The position numbers and the translations under genes are program-made. Positions 1 through 8,708 of a stretch of 64,000 nucleotides of DNA are shown piece after piece (the stretch's first letter is position 1; each line of letters starts with the position of its first letter). The notes below the pieces were generated by a model. That model worked only from the letters and a program-made list of their open reading frames with translations. It was not told the origin of the DNA and ran no database searches. Source of the DNA: JADJLQ01 sp034439915 (GTDB lineage Bacteria; Bacteroidota; Bacteroidia; Chitinophagales; Saprospiraceae); contig JAWXBI010000176.1 of assembly GCA_034439915.1 (NCBI GenBank), positions 20,838 to 84,837 on the forward strand. The letters are read 5' to 3'.

Positions 1-2588
1 GTGCCGCTCTTATTCTTGCCTCATCAAAGGATAAAATTAAAAATGACGTTCAGAATGTGGCTTTAAAAATGTCCACTTATTTTGACCATATCGGCAGGGA
101 TATTCGTTTCATGGCCAATAATCCGCTGGTAAAGGATTATATCAAAGGCGGCAAGTTATCCGAGTCTTTACAATCCATATTGACCGAGGAATTTAAAGTA
201 TTAATGGAATCCAGGGCTTCCTATTTCCAGATCCGTTTAATCGGTGTTGAAAACAATGGCAAAGAACTGGTCCGGGTAGACCGTCAGGGAAATACAGGCA
301 TAGTGATCTCGCCGGAAAACCTTCAACAAAAAGGTGACCGCAATTATTTTGTCGAAACCATCAAACTCAAAGAAGGCTCCGTTTATTTTTCAGAAATAGA
401 TCTCAACCAGGAATTTGGAAGATTCGATGTCCCGTACAAACCAACCTTGCGGGCTGCCAGCCCATTATATTTTAATGATAAAATCGCAGGCATAGTCATC
501 ATCAACACGGACCTCGGGCAGTTGTTTGCGGAACTGGAACAAACTAAGACGCCCAATGAAGACTTGTTTATTTTCAATAGTGACGCCTATTTTATCATTC
601 ACCCAGAACAAGATGAACGTTTTGGTTTTGAATTTGGCCGTCCGCCTAATGCTTATAACCGGTTTCCTGAAATTAAAAACCTGGATCCCCGCTTTCAACA
701 GGGCCCGCCTTCAATGCCTTCACAAAGCGAGAAAAAAAACGTAACCGAATTTTATATCCTTCGACATCCCAATACCGACTATACTTTGTTTATTGCTTTG
801 AGTACAATGGAAAGCAATATCCTATACCCATTTATATCCTGGAGAAAAAATGCGTTTTTATTGACCCTGGGCATCACCTTTGTTTTTTTGGGCATTGCGT
901 TCTTATGGATGAGAAGACAATCCAAAGAACTGAGAAGTATTACCCAATCTATGGTGCGTTTTTCGAAAGATTACTCCGGCGATAAATTACTGATCAATAA
1001 TACGGATGAAATCGGTGAACTGGCGAATGCTTTTTCTACTATGGCCTCCGTGATCCGATCCAATGTGAGCGAACTGGAGCGTTCGAGGGAAACAGCGGTC
1101 AAAGCCAATCAATCCAAAGAAGAATTTCTCGAAAACATGAGTCATGAGATCCGCAATCCGCTTCAAAGCATACTCGGTATGACCAACATACTCGAACAAA
1201 ACAATCCCAGAGCAGATCAAAAAGCGGTGATCAAAACCATTCAATTCAGTTCCAATCAATTGTTGTCCCTGGTCAATGACATCCTCGATTATTCTAAAAT
1301 CAGGATAGGCGAAATCCAACTGCAAACCGCTGAATCCAACCTTGCTGACCTGCTCACTGATATTGTCCGCAGTCATCAATTTCTGGCACAATCCAAAAAC
1401 ATTGTCCTGGAATCGATGATTCCCCGGGAATTAACGGACTATACTTTTCGTGTGGACGAACTGCGGTTGAGTCAGGTACTCAATAATCTAATCGTGAACG
1501 CTATTAAATTTACACCTTCCGGTGGCCGGGTTATAGTAGCTGTGAATGCCAAAATTCAATTGCCACAAGCTACCCTGGATTTCACGGTGACTGATGATGG
1601 CATCGGGATCGGGCCCGGTGAAGTACAAAAAATTATCAATCGGTATTACAGCGGCCCTACGGAAATGAACTCCAATCTTTCCGGGGCAGGACTTGGACTA
1701 CCGATAGTGACCCAATTATTAAAATTATTTCATTCGGAATTAAAAGTCAATTCGGAATTAAATAAAGGATCCAGTTTTTCGTTTACCCTTTCCCTGCCTT
1801 GTACTATTAAACAAGCTGCATCAATAAACCACCCGGAGGCCAAAAGGCAGATCCCGTCTTCAATTCAAACCGTTTTGTGTCTGGATGATGATCCTCAAAT
1901 CCTCTATTTTTTCAAACAAGCCTTTACTCACCTTGGCCCGGGGCTCACTTGTATAGCTGATGAAGCGGAACTGAATGACCTTCCACCACAGGTGACCTTT
2001 GACCTGATCCTGGCCGATTTTTTGGTCAAAAACTCAACGACCGCCCAATTATTGAACCGCCTGGCCAATCATAAAAAAAGAGAGGGCTTATTATTGATCT
2101 TCAGCGGTATTGATCCTTTATTGAAGTTCAGCGAATCAGATCGTATCCTGATCGATGGATTCCTGCAAAAGCCAATGAGTGCTGCCCTGCTGTTTAATCA
2201 AATCCAGAAGCTCTGGTATGTTAAACATTGCCCCCAGCCCCAGATGCACGATTTTTATTCTGATTATGATTTTGACCAGACCCTTGTCGGACATGCTCTC
2301 CGAATCCTGATCGATGAATGGAAGATCATGAAAACCGTGTTGCTGCAATCTTCACGGGAGATGGACAAAGAGCGATTTAACCAGGTTTTTCATAAAATCA
2401 TCACAACGATACGCCGGTTTCAACTCGCTTATCTGCTGGAATCACTTGAAAGAATACAACAAAACCTAGATCAGGACATAGCAGTCTCCATGGAGGACGA
2501 TACCACACTGGAACTTATGCTGGACCGGATCCAGCATTATTTTGAAAAACAATTAACTACCCTGCCAGCTGAAATCACAAAGTATTGA
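1..2588 (+). CDS. Hybrid sensor histidine kinase with Cache-like sensor, receiver and HPt-like tail (5' partial)
   Basis: Membrane histidine kinase that would sense a periplasmic signal and pass phosphate to an internal receiver. The reading frame is open from base 3 to the window edge, so the GTG at 57 is probably not the true start and the first membrane helix lies outside. Numbering from GTG 57: periplasmic Cache-like domain about 1-255, membrane helix 265-285, HAMP about 286-340, HisKA with His363 in SHEIRNP, HATPase with N box near 478, DDGIGIG near 512 and GAGLGLP near 544, then a receiver about 604-715 with Asp654 and Lys705. The last 110 residues resemble an HPt helix bundle, with His779 at the expected place but without the usual K-G after it. 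It converges on, and overlaps by 14 bp, the LytTR regulator at 2575-3279, a likely partner. Confidence 0.9.
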   Translation, partial: AALILASSKDKIKNDVQNVALKMSTYFDHIGRDIRFMANNPLVKDYIKGGKLSESLQSILTEEFKVLMESRASYFQIRLIGVENNGKELVRVDRQGNTGIVISPENLQQKGDRNYFVETIKLKEGSVYFSEIDLNQEFGRFDVPYKPTLRAASPLYFNDKIAGIVIINTDLGQLFAELEQTKTPNEDLFIFNSDAYFIIHPEQDERFGFEFGRPPNAYNRFPEIKNLDPRFQQGPPSMPSQSEKKNVTEFYILRHPNTDYTLFIALSTMESNILYPFISWRKNAFLLTLGITFVFLGIAFLWMRRQSKELRSITQSMVRFSKDYSGDKLLINNTDEIGELANAFSTMASVIRSNVSELERSRETAVKANQSKEEFLENMSHEIRNPLQSILGMTNILEQNNPRADQKAVIKTIQFSSNQLLSLVNDILDYSKIRIGEIQLQTAESNLADLLTDIVRSHQFLAQSKNIVLESMIPRELTDYTFRVDELRLSQVLNNLIVNAIKFTPSGGRVIVAVNAKIQLPQATLDFTVTDDGIGIGPGEVQKIINRYYSGPTEMNSNLSGAGLGLPIVTQLLKLFHSELKVNSELNKGSSFSFTLSLPCTIKQAASINHPEAKRQIPSSIQTVLCLDDDPQILYFFKQAFTHLGPGLTCIADEAELNDLPPQVTFDLILADFLVKNSTTAQLLNRLANHKKREGLLLIFSGIDPLLKFSESDRILIDGFLQKPMSAALLFNQIQKLWYVKHCPQPQMHDFYSDYDFDQTLVGHALRILIDEWKIMKTVLLQSSREMDKERFNQVFHKIITTIRRFQLAYLLESLERIQQNLDQDIAVSMEDDTTLELMLDRIQHYFEKQLTTLPAEITKY

Positions 2589-3279
2589 GGCTTGATTCCA
2601 GGTCGTCCTTGTATTTTTCTCCGATTGGGATTTTTCTGTCCCGGATGGATATCTCATCCGCGGTGATAAAGTCAATCTTCTCCATATTGATGATGTAAGA
2701 GCGATGTACCCTCTTAAAGGAACGGGGCAATTTGGACTCCAGGTCTTTAAGCGTATAGAGGGAAAGAGTCTGTGAATCCGGCAGCACAAAAGAGACATAA
2801 TTATCCTCCGACTTGATGTACAAGACTTCACTCAATTTTATCCGAACATTTTTAATGCCATCCTTGGTAAAAATCGTATCCTGGGAAGAAGGGACTTGTT
2901 CTGGTTCCGGGACATACCCCGCAATGACCCTTTGCAGGGCTTTTAAAAACCGGTCATAAGAAAGCGGTTTGGGAAGATAATCGACTACATCGGTGTATTC
3001 ATAACTCCTGACTGCAAACTCGGGGTTGGAGGTCACCATAATTACAGGCACCTTACTTTTTTTTAATTCTAAAAAAGCCTGGCCGTTCATATCGGGGAGG
3101 TTGTAATCCAGAAAGATTAAATTGATTTCACCACCTGCCATCAGGCGCAGGCCGTCCGAAGCAGTGGCAGATAAAATGCAATAATCCACCAGTCCGGACT
3201 TGGTACAAAAATGTTTGATCAGATCACCGATTAGCGGATCATCATCGATCACCAGGCTCCTGAATCCCATTTTAAACAT
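2575..3279 (-). CDS. LytTR-family response regulator
   Basis: DNA-binding response regulator of 234 residues. The receiver domain spans about 5-120, with the acidic cluster DDD at 12-14, phospho-acceptor Asp58 in LIFLDYN and Lys104 in LPKPLS. A LytTR DNA-binding domain (about 135-232) follows, recognisable from the LSEVLYIKSEDNYVSF segment and from FKRVHRSYIINMEKI. It probably controls genes in response to the convergent hybrid kinase, whose 3' end it overlaps by 14 bp; that pairing is inferred from position only. A second in-frame ATG at 3270 is an alternative start. The target genes are unknown, but the outer-membrane/haloperoxidase cluster starts just beyond the intergenic region. Confidence 0.92.
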   Translation of the reverse strand: MFKMGFRSLVIDDDPLIGDLIKHFCTKSGLVDYCILSATASDGLRLMAGGEINLIFLDYNLPDMNGQAFLELKKSKVPVIMVTSNPEFAVRSYEYTDVVDYLPKPLSYDRFLKALQRVIAGYVPEPEQVPSSQDTIFTKDGIKNVRIKLSEVLYIKSEDNYVSFVLPDSQTLSLYTLKDLESKLPRSFKRVHRSYIINMEKIDFITADEISIRDRKIPIGEKYKDDLESSLNTL

Positions 3280-3718
3280 TTAGACTGTTTAATTATTAAT
3301 GTCGCTCCGATTTTCACCCAAAAAAAAGCCCGTTTTATACCTTGAAATGGATGATTCGTGTAAAAACCCATATCCGGCTTATTCCTTGATTAGTTTTGTC
3401 GTTCTTAACCCTGAGATGAATACAATTACTGCAATAAGATCGACCGGCGATAGGCACACACAAATATGTATCATTTCCGGAAATATTTCACCATGGACTT
3501 ATAACATTCCGGTGTCCAGTGGTTTGACTACCTATCAAGTAGTCCATTCATCGCATACATTTTTTAAGAATATTTATAAATTTTTGAATAGTTGTTTGTG
3601 GGGGTGGGAAACCAATCTGTCTTTTTCCCCTATTTTTTTCATTGGCCTCTTCCGACTTGTGTTCAATTAAACGCTCTTTCACTGATTTAATTCATCCAAC
3701 TTAACCTATCATTTATTT
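3280..3718. other. Intergenic region without a supported gene
   Basis: This 439-base gap separates the regulator (reading left) from the beta-barrel gene (reading right), so it should carry promoters for both. A 123-codon open frame lies at 3299-3670, but it has no signal peptide, recognisable domain or convincing family pattern, and I do not call it a gene. No strong hairpin or tRNA-like structure was seen. Confidence 0.5.
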
Positions 3719-4642
3719 ATGTCCAGATATTATTTACCCTTGTTTTTAATGATGGGCATGCTCATAGGGCTCCAAAATAGTGTCCCGGCACAGATGCCCA
3801 ATGATGCCATATACATGAATAAAAATACGATCTGCGTCATGGCCGCTTATGGTCAGAACAGTTGGGATGAATATTGGGAAAATACCCTAAAAAGAGAAAA
3901 TTTAAATATAGGGACCAATACCACCCAGATGTACATGGTGATGGTAGCGGCAGGTATTACTGATAAATTAAACCTGCTGGCAGGTTTGCCTTATGTCCAG
4001 ACCAAAAACTCCGCCGGTAATTTATTGGGTCAAAAAGGCCTGCAGGATCTTTCTGCTACCTTAAAGTATAAATTCTTTGAGAACCATGGTTTGTCCCTGC
4101 ACGGGGCATTGGGTGGATCCATCCCGATGAGCAATTACATCCCTGATTTTTTACCCATGTCCATTGGGATAGGTTCAACCACTTTAACAGGAAGAATTAT
4201 TGCTAATTACAAACACCACAGCGGTATTTACATTACTCTTCATGGGGGGTATACAGGTCGGAACAATATCAATATTGATCGCGATACCTATCAGGCATAT
4301 GACCGGGTTTATAATACCAGTGAAGTAGCAATTCCCAATACCGCTGACGGAGGAATCAACCTGGGATACCTAAAAAATGGAATTCAGGCAACCTTATTTA
4401 TGGAAAAATTTGATTGTATAGGCGGCGATGCTATCCGCAGAAACGATATGCCTTTTCCCACAAACAATATGGTCAGCAATAATGTCGGTGCCTTTCTTAA
4501 ATATCAGCCTTCGCATTTTGGGATCAATGGCCGGATCGCATATGTGACTAGTGGTCAAAATGTTGGTCAGGCCCTGAGTTTTATGGCTGGTATCCTTTAT
4601 CAATTCAGCATCAAAGGAGAATCCGTAGGTGTAAGCAATTAA
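3719..4642 (+). CDS. Outer-membrane beta-barrel protein, Phenol_MetA_deg/transporter-like
   Basis: Protein of 307 residues with a signal peptide (residues 1-25, ending PAQ) and alternating hydrophobic strands typical of a small outer-membrane barrel. The segments ITDKLNLLAGLPYVQTK and GLQDLSATLKYKFF resemble the Phenol_MetA_deg family (PF13557), often annotated as transporter, whose substrates are mostly unknown. The haloperoxidase lipoprotein starts 35 bp downstream and another barrel protein follows it, so these three probably form one transcription unit. The family assignment is by pattern only; a role in moving haloperoxidase substrate or product is speculation. Confidence 0.75.
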   Translation: MSRYYLPLFLMMGMLIGLQNSVPAQMPNDAIYMNKNTICVMAAYGQNSWDEYWENTLKRENLNIGTNTTQMYMVMVAAGITDKLNLLAGLPYVQTKNSAGNLLGQKGLQDLSATLKYKFFENHGLSLHGALGGSIPMSNYIPDFLPMSIGIGSTTLTGRIIANYKHHSGIYITLHGGYTGRNNINIDRDTYQAYDRVYNTSEVAIPNTADGGINLGYLKNGIQATLFMEKFDCIGGDAIRRNDMPFPTNNMVSNNVGAFLKYQPSHFGINGRIAYVTSGQNVGQALSFMAGILYQFSIKGESVGVSN

Positions 4643-4677
4643 ATTTTAAAGAGAAACCTTTGTCAATTTCAAAAAAA

Positions 4678-6219
4678 ATGAAAAAGAATCATACCATACT
4701 CCATAGTATATTGATTGCAGGATTTCTGATTTTGTCCTGTAATAAAGAAATCCAGGATTCAAGTGCAGTAGCCTATCTCCCCAGCAACCTGGACAATAAT
4801 GCAGGGACGTGGAAACCCTATATCCTTGCCAACACCAGTGAAGTGGCGGTAGCTGACCCTAAACCGGTATCTGACCCTGAATATTTAAAAGAGTTGGATT
4901 CTCTTAAAAATTTTATAGCACCGAGGGTTTCCCCTGAAAACAAAGCGGCCATTAAGTATTGGGGAGCCGGAGCAGTCTACCGCTGGAATGAAATTGCCCG
5001 GGAGCTGGCTGCAAAGTACAATTTACCACCAGCTTCCAATGCAGAAGGGAAATATCCGGCTCCGGATGCAGCTAACCCGCTGGCTGATCCAAAATTTCCA
5101 TTTGCCAACCCACCCTACACAGCGCGAGCATTGGCTTACCTGTGTGTTGCACAATACGATGCTTTGATCACTGCATGGAATTACAAATTCAAATTCAATC
5201 GAAAAGCACCCTATAAGAACGACCTCTCTATTCAACCATTATTGCCCCCCACCGACCTGCCCTCTTATCCTTCCGAAGCTGCTGTAGTAGCTGCTGCATC
5301 ATATACTGTTCTCATCGCGATGTTCCCCGGAGAGGTACCCTACCTGGATAGTAAACTCGCTGAGTGTAAAAACGCCAGCGTATGGGCAGCAATGAATACA
5401 CCCAGTGACATTTCAGCCGGTGATGCCCTTGGTAAAGCGGTTGCCGCCAAAGTGATGACCAAGGCTAAAACGGATGGCATGGCTGCAGCCAACAACCAGA
5501 CCTTAACTACAGGAATGATTGAAGCCGCGAAAGGAAGGGGAATTCAAAATCCCTGGTTAAGTCAGGAAGCTCCTTTACGTCCTCCCATGTTGCCCAACTA
5601 TGGTGCAGTATTAACCTGGAATTTTGATAAAGCTGCTTTGGTTTCTATGAGGCCTCCCATTCCATATGTCGTTGGATCTCCAGAATTTGAAAAAGATTTA
5701 AATGAATTGAGTTACATCCAAAAAAACCAAACACGTGAACAGGCCAGAATTGCCAACTTTTGGTCAGATGGCATCGGGACACCAACCCCTCCAGCTCACT
5801 GGCATCGAATTGCCGCCAATGCAGGAATTGACTCCAAATTCAGTGAAGTTCGTATGGCTCGGACCTTAGCGCTGCTAGGAACTACTGAAATGGATGCCGG
5901 TGTAGCCTGTTGGGATACCAAATTTTATTATTATACTCCGAGACCTCAACAGTTTGGTCTAAAGACTTCAATTGGTTTACCCAATTTTCCATCCTATACA
6001 TCCGGACATGCGACTTTTTCCTCGGCTGCCGCAACAATTTTGGGGTATTTATTTCCAGACCAGGCAACTGAATTTATAAGACTTGCAAATGAAATAAATG
6101 AATCGAGAATATTTGGTCTCATCCATTATCGAATAGATTGTGAAATGGGTTTTGAGCACGGAAAAAAAATTGGAATTCATGCGATCGCACGTGGTAAAAC
6201 CGATGGATCAGGCCAATAA
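4678..6219 (+). CDS. Vanadium-dependent haloperoxidase / PAP2-superfamily lipoprotein
   Basis: Predicted surface or periplasmic lipoprotein of 513 residues. The ATG at 4678 is preferred over TTG 4660 because it starts directly at a signal peptide with lipobox LILSC. The C-terminal half carries the full vanadate-binding signature of the family: Lys415 with six residues to Arg422-Pro, the PSYTSGH segment with Ser442-Gly-His444, and Arg477 followed by His483 and Asp487 (SR-x5-H-x3-D). Known members oxidise halides with hydrogen peroxide, while related enzymes act as phosphatases; sequence alone does not decide between them. It lies between two outer-membrane barrel genes (35 bp and 39 bp gaps), suggesting an operon. 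All catalytic residues are present, so it is probably active. Confidence 0.9.
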   Translation: MKKNHTILHSILIAGFLILSCNKEIQDSSAVAYLPSNLDNNAGTWKPYILANTSEVAVADPKPVSDPEYLKELDSLKNFIAPRVSPENKAAIKYWGAGAVYRWNEIARELAAKYNLPPASNAEGKYPAPDAANPLADPKFPFANPPYTARALAYLCVAQYDALITAWNYKFKFNRKAPYKNDLSIQPLLPPTDLPSYPSEAAVVAAASYTVLIAMFPGEVPYLDSKLAECKNASVWAAMNTPSDISAGDALGKAVAAKVMTKAKTDGMAAANNQTLTTGMIEAAKGRGIQNPWLSQEAPLRPPMLPNYGAVLTWNFDKAALVSMRPPIPYVVGSPEFEKDLNELSYIQKNQTREQARIANFWSDGIGTPTPPAHWHRIAANAGIDSKFSEVRMARTLALLGTTEMDAGVACWDTKFYYYTPRPQQFGLKTSIGLPNFPSYTSGHATFSSAAATILGYLFPDQATEFIRLANEINESRIFGLIHYRIDCEMGFEHGKKIGIHAIARGKTDGSGQ

Positions 6220-6258
6220 GAGGATAATCAATTGATTACATGTTTAAACGTAAATGAT

Positions 6259-7341
6259 ATGAAAAAACAATTTTTTACCCTGGTTTTTTTCGTTACCCTG
6301 ACCACGTGGGTTGGTTTTGATTTCTTAAACGCACAGGGTTGTATCGCTGTCAGACATATGTCCTGTGCCACCGGCGGGATTAATAATACCAATACAGCTC
6401 TGACCAAAGGCCAAATCCAATTCACTGCAGGCTACCGTTACCTTCATTCCTATAAACATTTTATAGGTACGGTGGAACAAAAACACCGTGTCGAAGAAGG
6501 CACTGAGGTCATCAACACAGCCCATTCTTTTGATTTTGGTTTTAGTTATGCCCTATCTGGCAGGTTGAGCCTGGCAATAAATCTTCCTTATAATGACAAT
6601 GCCCGTTCATCACTTTATGAACATTACGGCAACTCCTCCGAAGCCAATCCGGGTCATCAAAGATTTTTTACTTATTCCAGTGGCATCGGTGACCTTCGGG
6701 TGTCAGCTACTTATTGGATGCTCGATCCGATGAAAAGTACTAAGGGCAATTTTGCTTTAGGCATAGGCATCAAAGCACCGACTGGTAATCCGAACGCACA
6801 AGACAATTTCCATCGACTGGATAAAAATAAAAAGGAATACATCCAATATAAATCGGTAGATCAATCCATGCAACTGGGTGACGGAAGCTGGGGAGCCAAT
6901 GTCGAAATCCAGGGTTATCATTCCGTGTTCAATAACGCTTCTGTTTATTATAACGGGTTCTATCTTTTTAGCCCCAGGAACATCAACCCATTGACTAATT
7001 TTTCAGTACCAGATCAATTTGCCGGACGACTTGGATTAAATTATTCGTTATTACCCAAACAAGGCATAGCGGTGAGCCTGGGCGGAAGGATCGAAGGGTT
7101 GCCTGCAATTGACCTGATTGGTAAGAGCGAAGGTTCCCGAAGACCGGGTTACATCGTATCGGTTGAACCCGGCATTTTCTGGATGACCGCTCATCATACC
7201 TTTGCTTTTAATCTTCCGGTAGCTGTTCATCGCAACCGGATCAAATCCTGGCCGGATCGTCAGGACCCATTTGGCCTGAGGCACGGTGATGCAGCATTTG
7301 CAGATTACTTACTTTCTGCAACCTACAGCTACCGGTTTTAG
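6259..7341 (+). CDS. Secreted outer-membrane beta-barrel protein
   Basis: Protein of 360 residues. ATG 6259 is chosen over TTG 6232 because it begins exactly at a signal peptide (MKKQFFTLVFF, cleavage after about NAQG). The rest is rich in alternating aromatic/hydrophobic strands, for example LSLAINLPYND, GIGDLRVSATYWML and GNFALGIGIKAPTGNPNA, and ends in YLLSATYSYRF with a terminal aromatic residue, as outer-membrane barrels do. It resembles transporter-type barrels of the Phenol_MetA_deg group. It is the third gene of the 3719-7341 cluster and the second barrel next to the haloperoxidase lipoprotein. Substrate and exact function are unknown. Confidence 0.78.
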   Translation: MKKQFFTLVFFVTLTTWVGFDFLNAQGCIAVRHMSCATGGINNTNTALTKGQIQFTAGYRYLHSYKHFIGTVEQKHRVEEGTEVINTAHSFDFGFSYALSGRLSLAINLPYNDNARSSLYEHYGNSSEANPGHQRFFTYSSGIGDLRVSATYWMLDPMKSTKGNFALGIGIKAPTGNPNAQDNFHRLDKNKKEYIQYKSVDQSMQLGDGSWGANVEIQGYHSVFNNASVYYNGFYLFSPRNINPLTNFSVPDQFAGRLGLNYSLLPKQGIAVSLGGRIEGLPAIDLIGKSEGSRRPGYIVSVEPGIFWMTAHHTFAFNLPVAVHRNRIKSWPDRQDPFGLRHGDAAFADYLLSATYSYRF

Positions 7342-7471
7342 GTTTTTACTATAAGATTTTCAAATACAAATTAGTTTTCATACTTTGACACGATATGTAG
7401 CAGCTTTGAAGAATACTAAGGCTGCAACATTAACTGTCAGCAAAGGTTGATGCTAAATAAACTGATAGGAG

Positions 7472-8608
7472 ATGAAACTTTTTTTTTGGATCGGGGTGAT
7501 CGGAATAATTCTTTTTGAAATCGCCAATGTTTATTTCATCATGCCTCTGCCGGGAAGCCAGCAAATAGACAGCATTGATCTGGCTTATTTTTTGTACCAA
7601 TGGAGGTGGGCATTCCGTATTCTGTTTGCCGGCATGATGGTCTGGGGTTGGTCAACAAGCAACTGGAAAAGAAAAAGGCTGGTCATTCTGCCCTTGTCAG
7701 TGATAGCGGTCGTGTTATATATGGCCAATTTTTATATGGCTGCTGATCATATGTTTTATCAACCCAACCAGGTTGCCATGGTGGATACCCGGACCAATCT
7801 GGTCGATTCCAATCGATTGGTGATCGGAGTTGTTCAAAACGGAGAAGCAAGCGCTTATCCTATACGGTTTCTGGGCTACCATCATCAGGTACTGGATACG
7901 CTCGGGGGTAAACCCATGATGATCACTTATTGCACGGTATGTAGGACCGGCAGGGTTTTCGAGCCCCTGGTGAATAGCAAACCAGAAGTATTCCGTCTGG
8001 TGGGCATGGATCATTTTAATGCCATGTTTGAAGACGCGACTACCGGGAGCTGGTGGAGACAGGTCAATGGAGAAGCCATCTCCGGGCCACTCAAAGGACA
8101 GCGTTTACCGGAAGTGTTCAGTTTACAATCCTCCCTGGGAGAATGGATAAAATTATACCCCAATACCTTGATTATGCAGGCAGACAGCAGCTTTATTGAA
8201 GAGTATGGCAAATCCACTGATTATGAAACCGGCACAAGCAGGAGGTCTTTAACCGGTACAGACAGCCTTTCCTGGAAACCAAAAAGCTGGGTCGTTGGCG
8301 TAAAAACAGTTCTGGCAAATAAAGCCTATGACTGGAACCGGTTAAAAACAGAACGCCTTATCCATGATGAAATACAAGGAATACCGGTGTTGATTGTAAT
8401 GGCCAGGGATACCGCCGGTTTTTTTGCATTTCAGCGACCGGATGCCCAGGCTCAATTTACCCTGGATAGTGCCGGTTTGACTTATAACAATTACCATTTC
8501 ACGATTCAGGGTGTAGGAATCGATACCACATTTTCTTTAAAACCATTAAAGGCTTATCAGGAGTTTTGGCACAGTTGGCAGACCTTTAATCCTAATACCT
8601 TGAAATAA
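7472..8608 (+). CDS. DUF3179 domain-containing membrane protein
   Basis: Protein of 378 residues with three hydrophobic helices in the first 100 residues (about 3-24, 45-62 and 72-92), followed by a soluble DUF3179 domain. The hallmark segment ITYCTVCRTGRVFEP (a Cys-x2-Cys pair) and the WWRQVNGEAISGPLKGQRL segment are typical of this family, whose biochemical role is not established. It lies 130 bp after the second barrel gene and 100 bp before the ABC gene, so it may or may not share their transcript. The Cys pair suggests metal binding or redox chemistry, which is inference. Confidence 0.88.
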   Translation: MKLFFWIGVIGIILFEIANVYFIMPLPGSQQIDSIDLAYFLYQWRWAFRILFAGMMVWGWSTSNWKRKRLVILPLSVIAVVLYMANFYMAADHMFYQPNQVAMVDTRTNLVDSNRLVIGVVQNGEASAYPIRFLGYHHQVLDTLGGKPMMITYCTVCRTGRVFEPLVNSKPEVFRLVGMDHFNAMFEDATTGSWWRQVNGEAISGPLKGQRLPEVFSLQSSLGEWIKLYPNTLIMQADSSFIEEYGKSTDYETGTSRRSLTGTDSLSWKPKSWVVGVKTVLANKAYDWNRLKTERLIHDEIQGIPVLIVMARDTAGFFAFQRPDAQAQFTLDSAGLTYNNYHFTIQGVGIDTTFSLKPLKAYQEFWHSWQTFNPNTLK

Positions 8609-8708
8609 GGTTCAGTTAATCAATTTTTACAGGCTTTGAAGAATATATTTTTCTGATTGGATTACCTCTCTATTTTGTCTATCCATCAGGTTTGACTAAT
8701 TTCCCTGC

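Noticed and set aside
3299..3670. 123-codon open frame before the first barrel gene
   Set aside because: No signal peptide, domain or membrane segment, and its composition is unlike the neighbouring genes. It fills an intergenic region that should carry two promoters.
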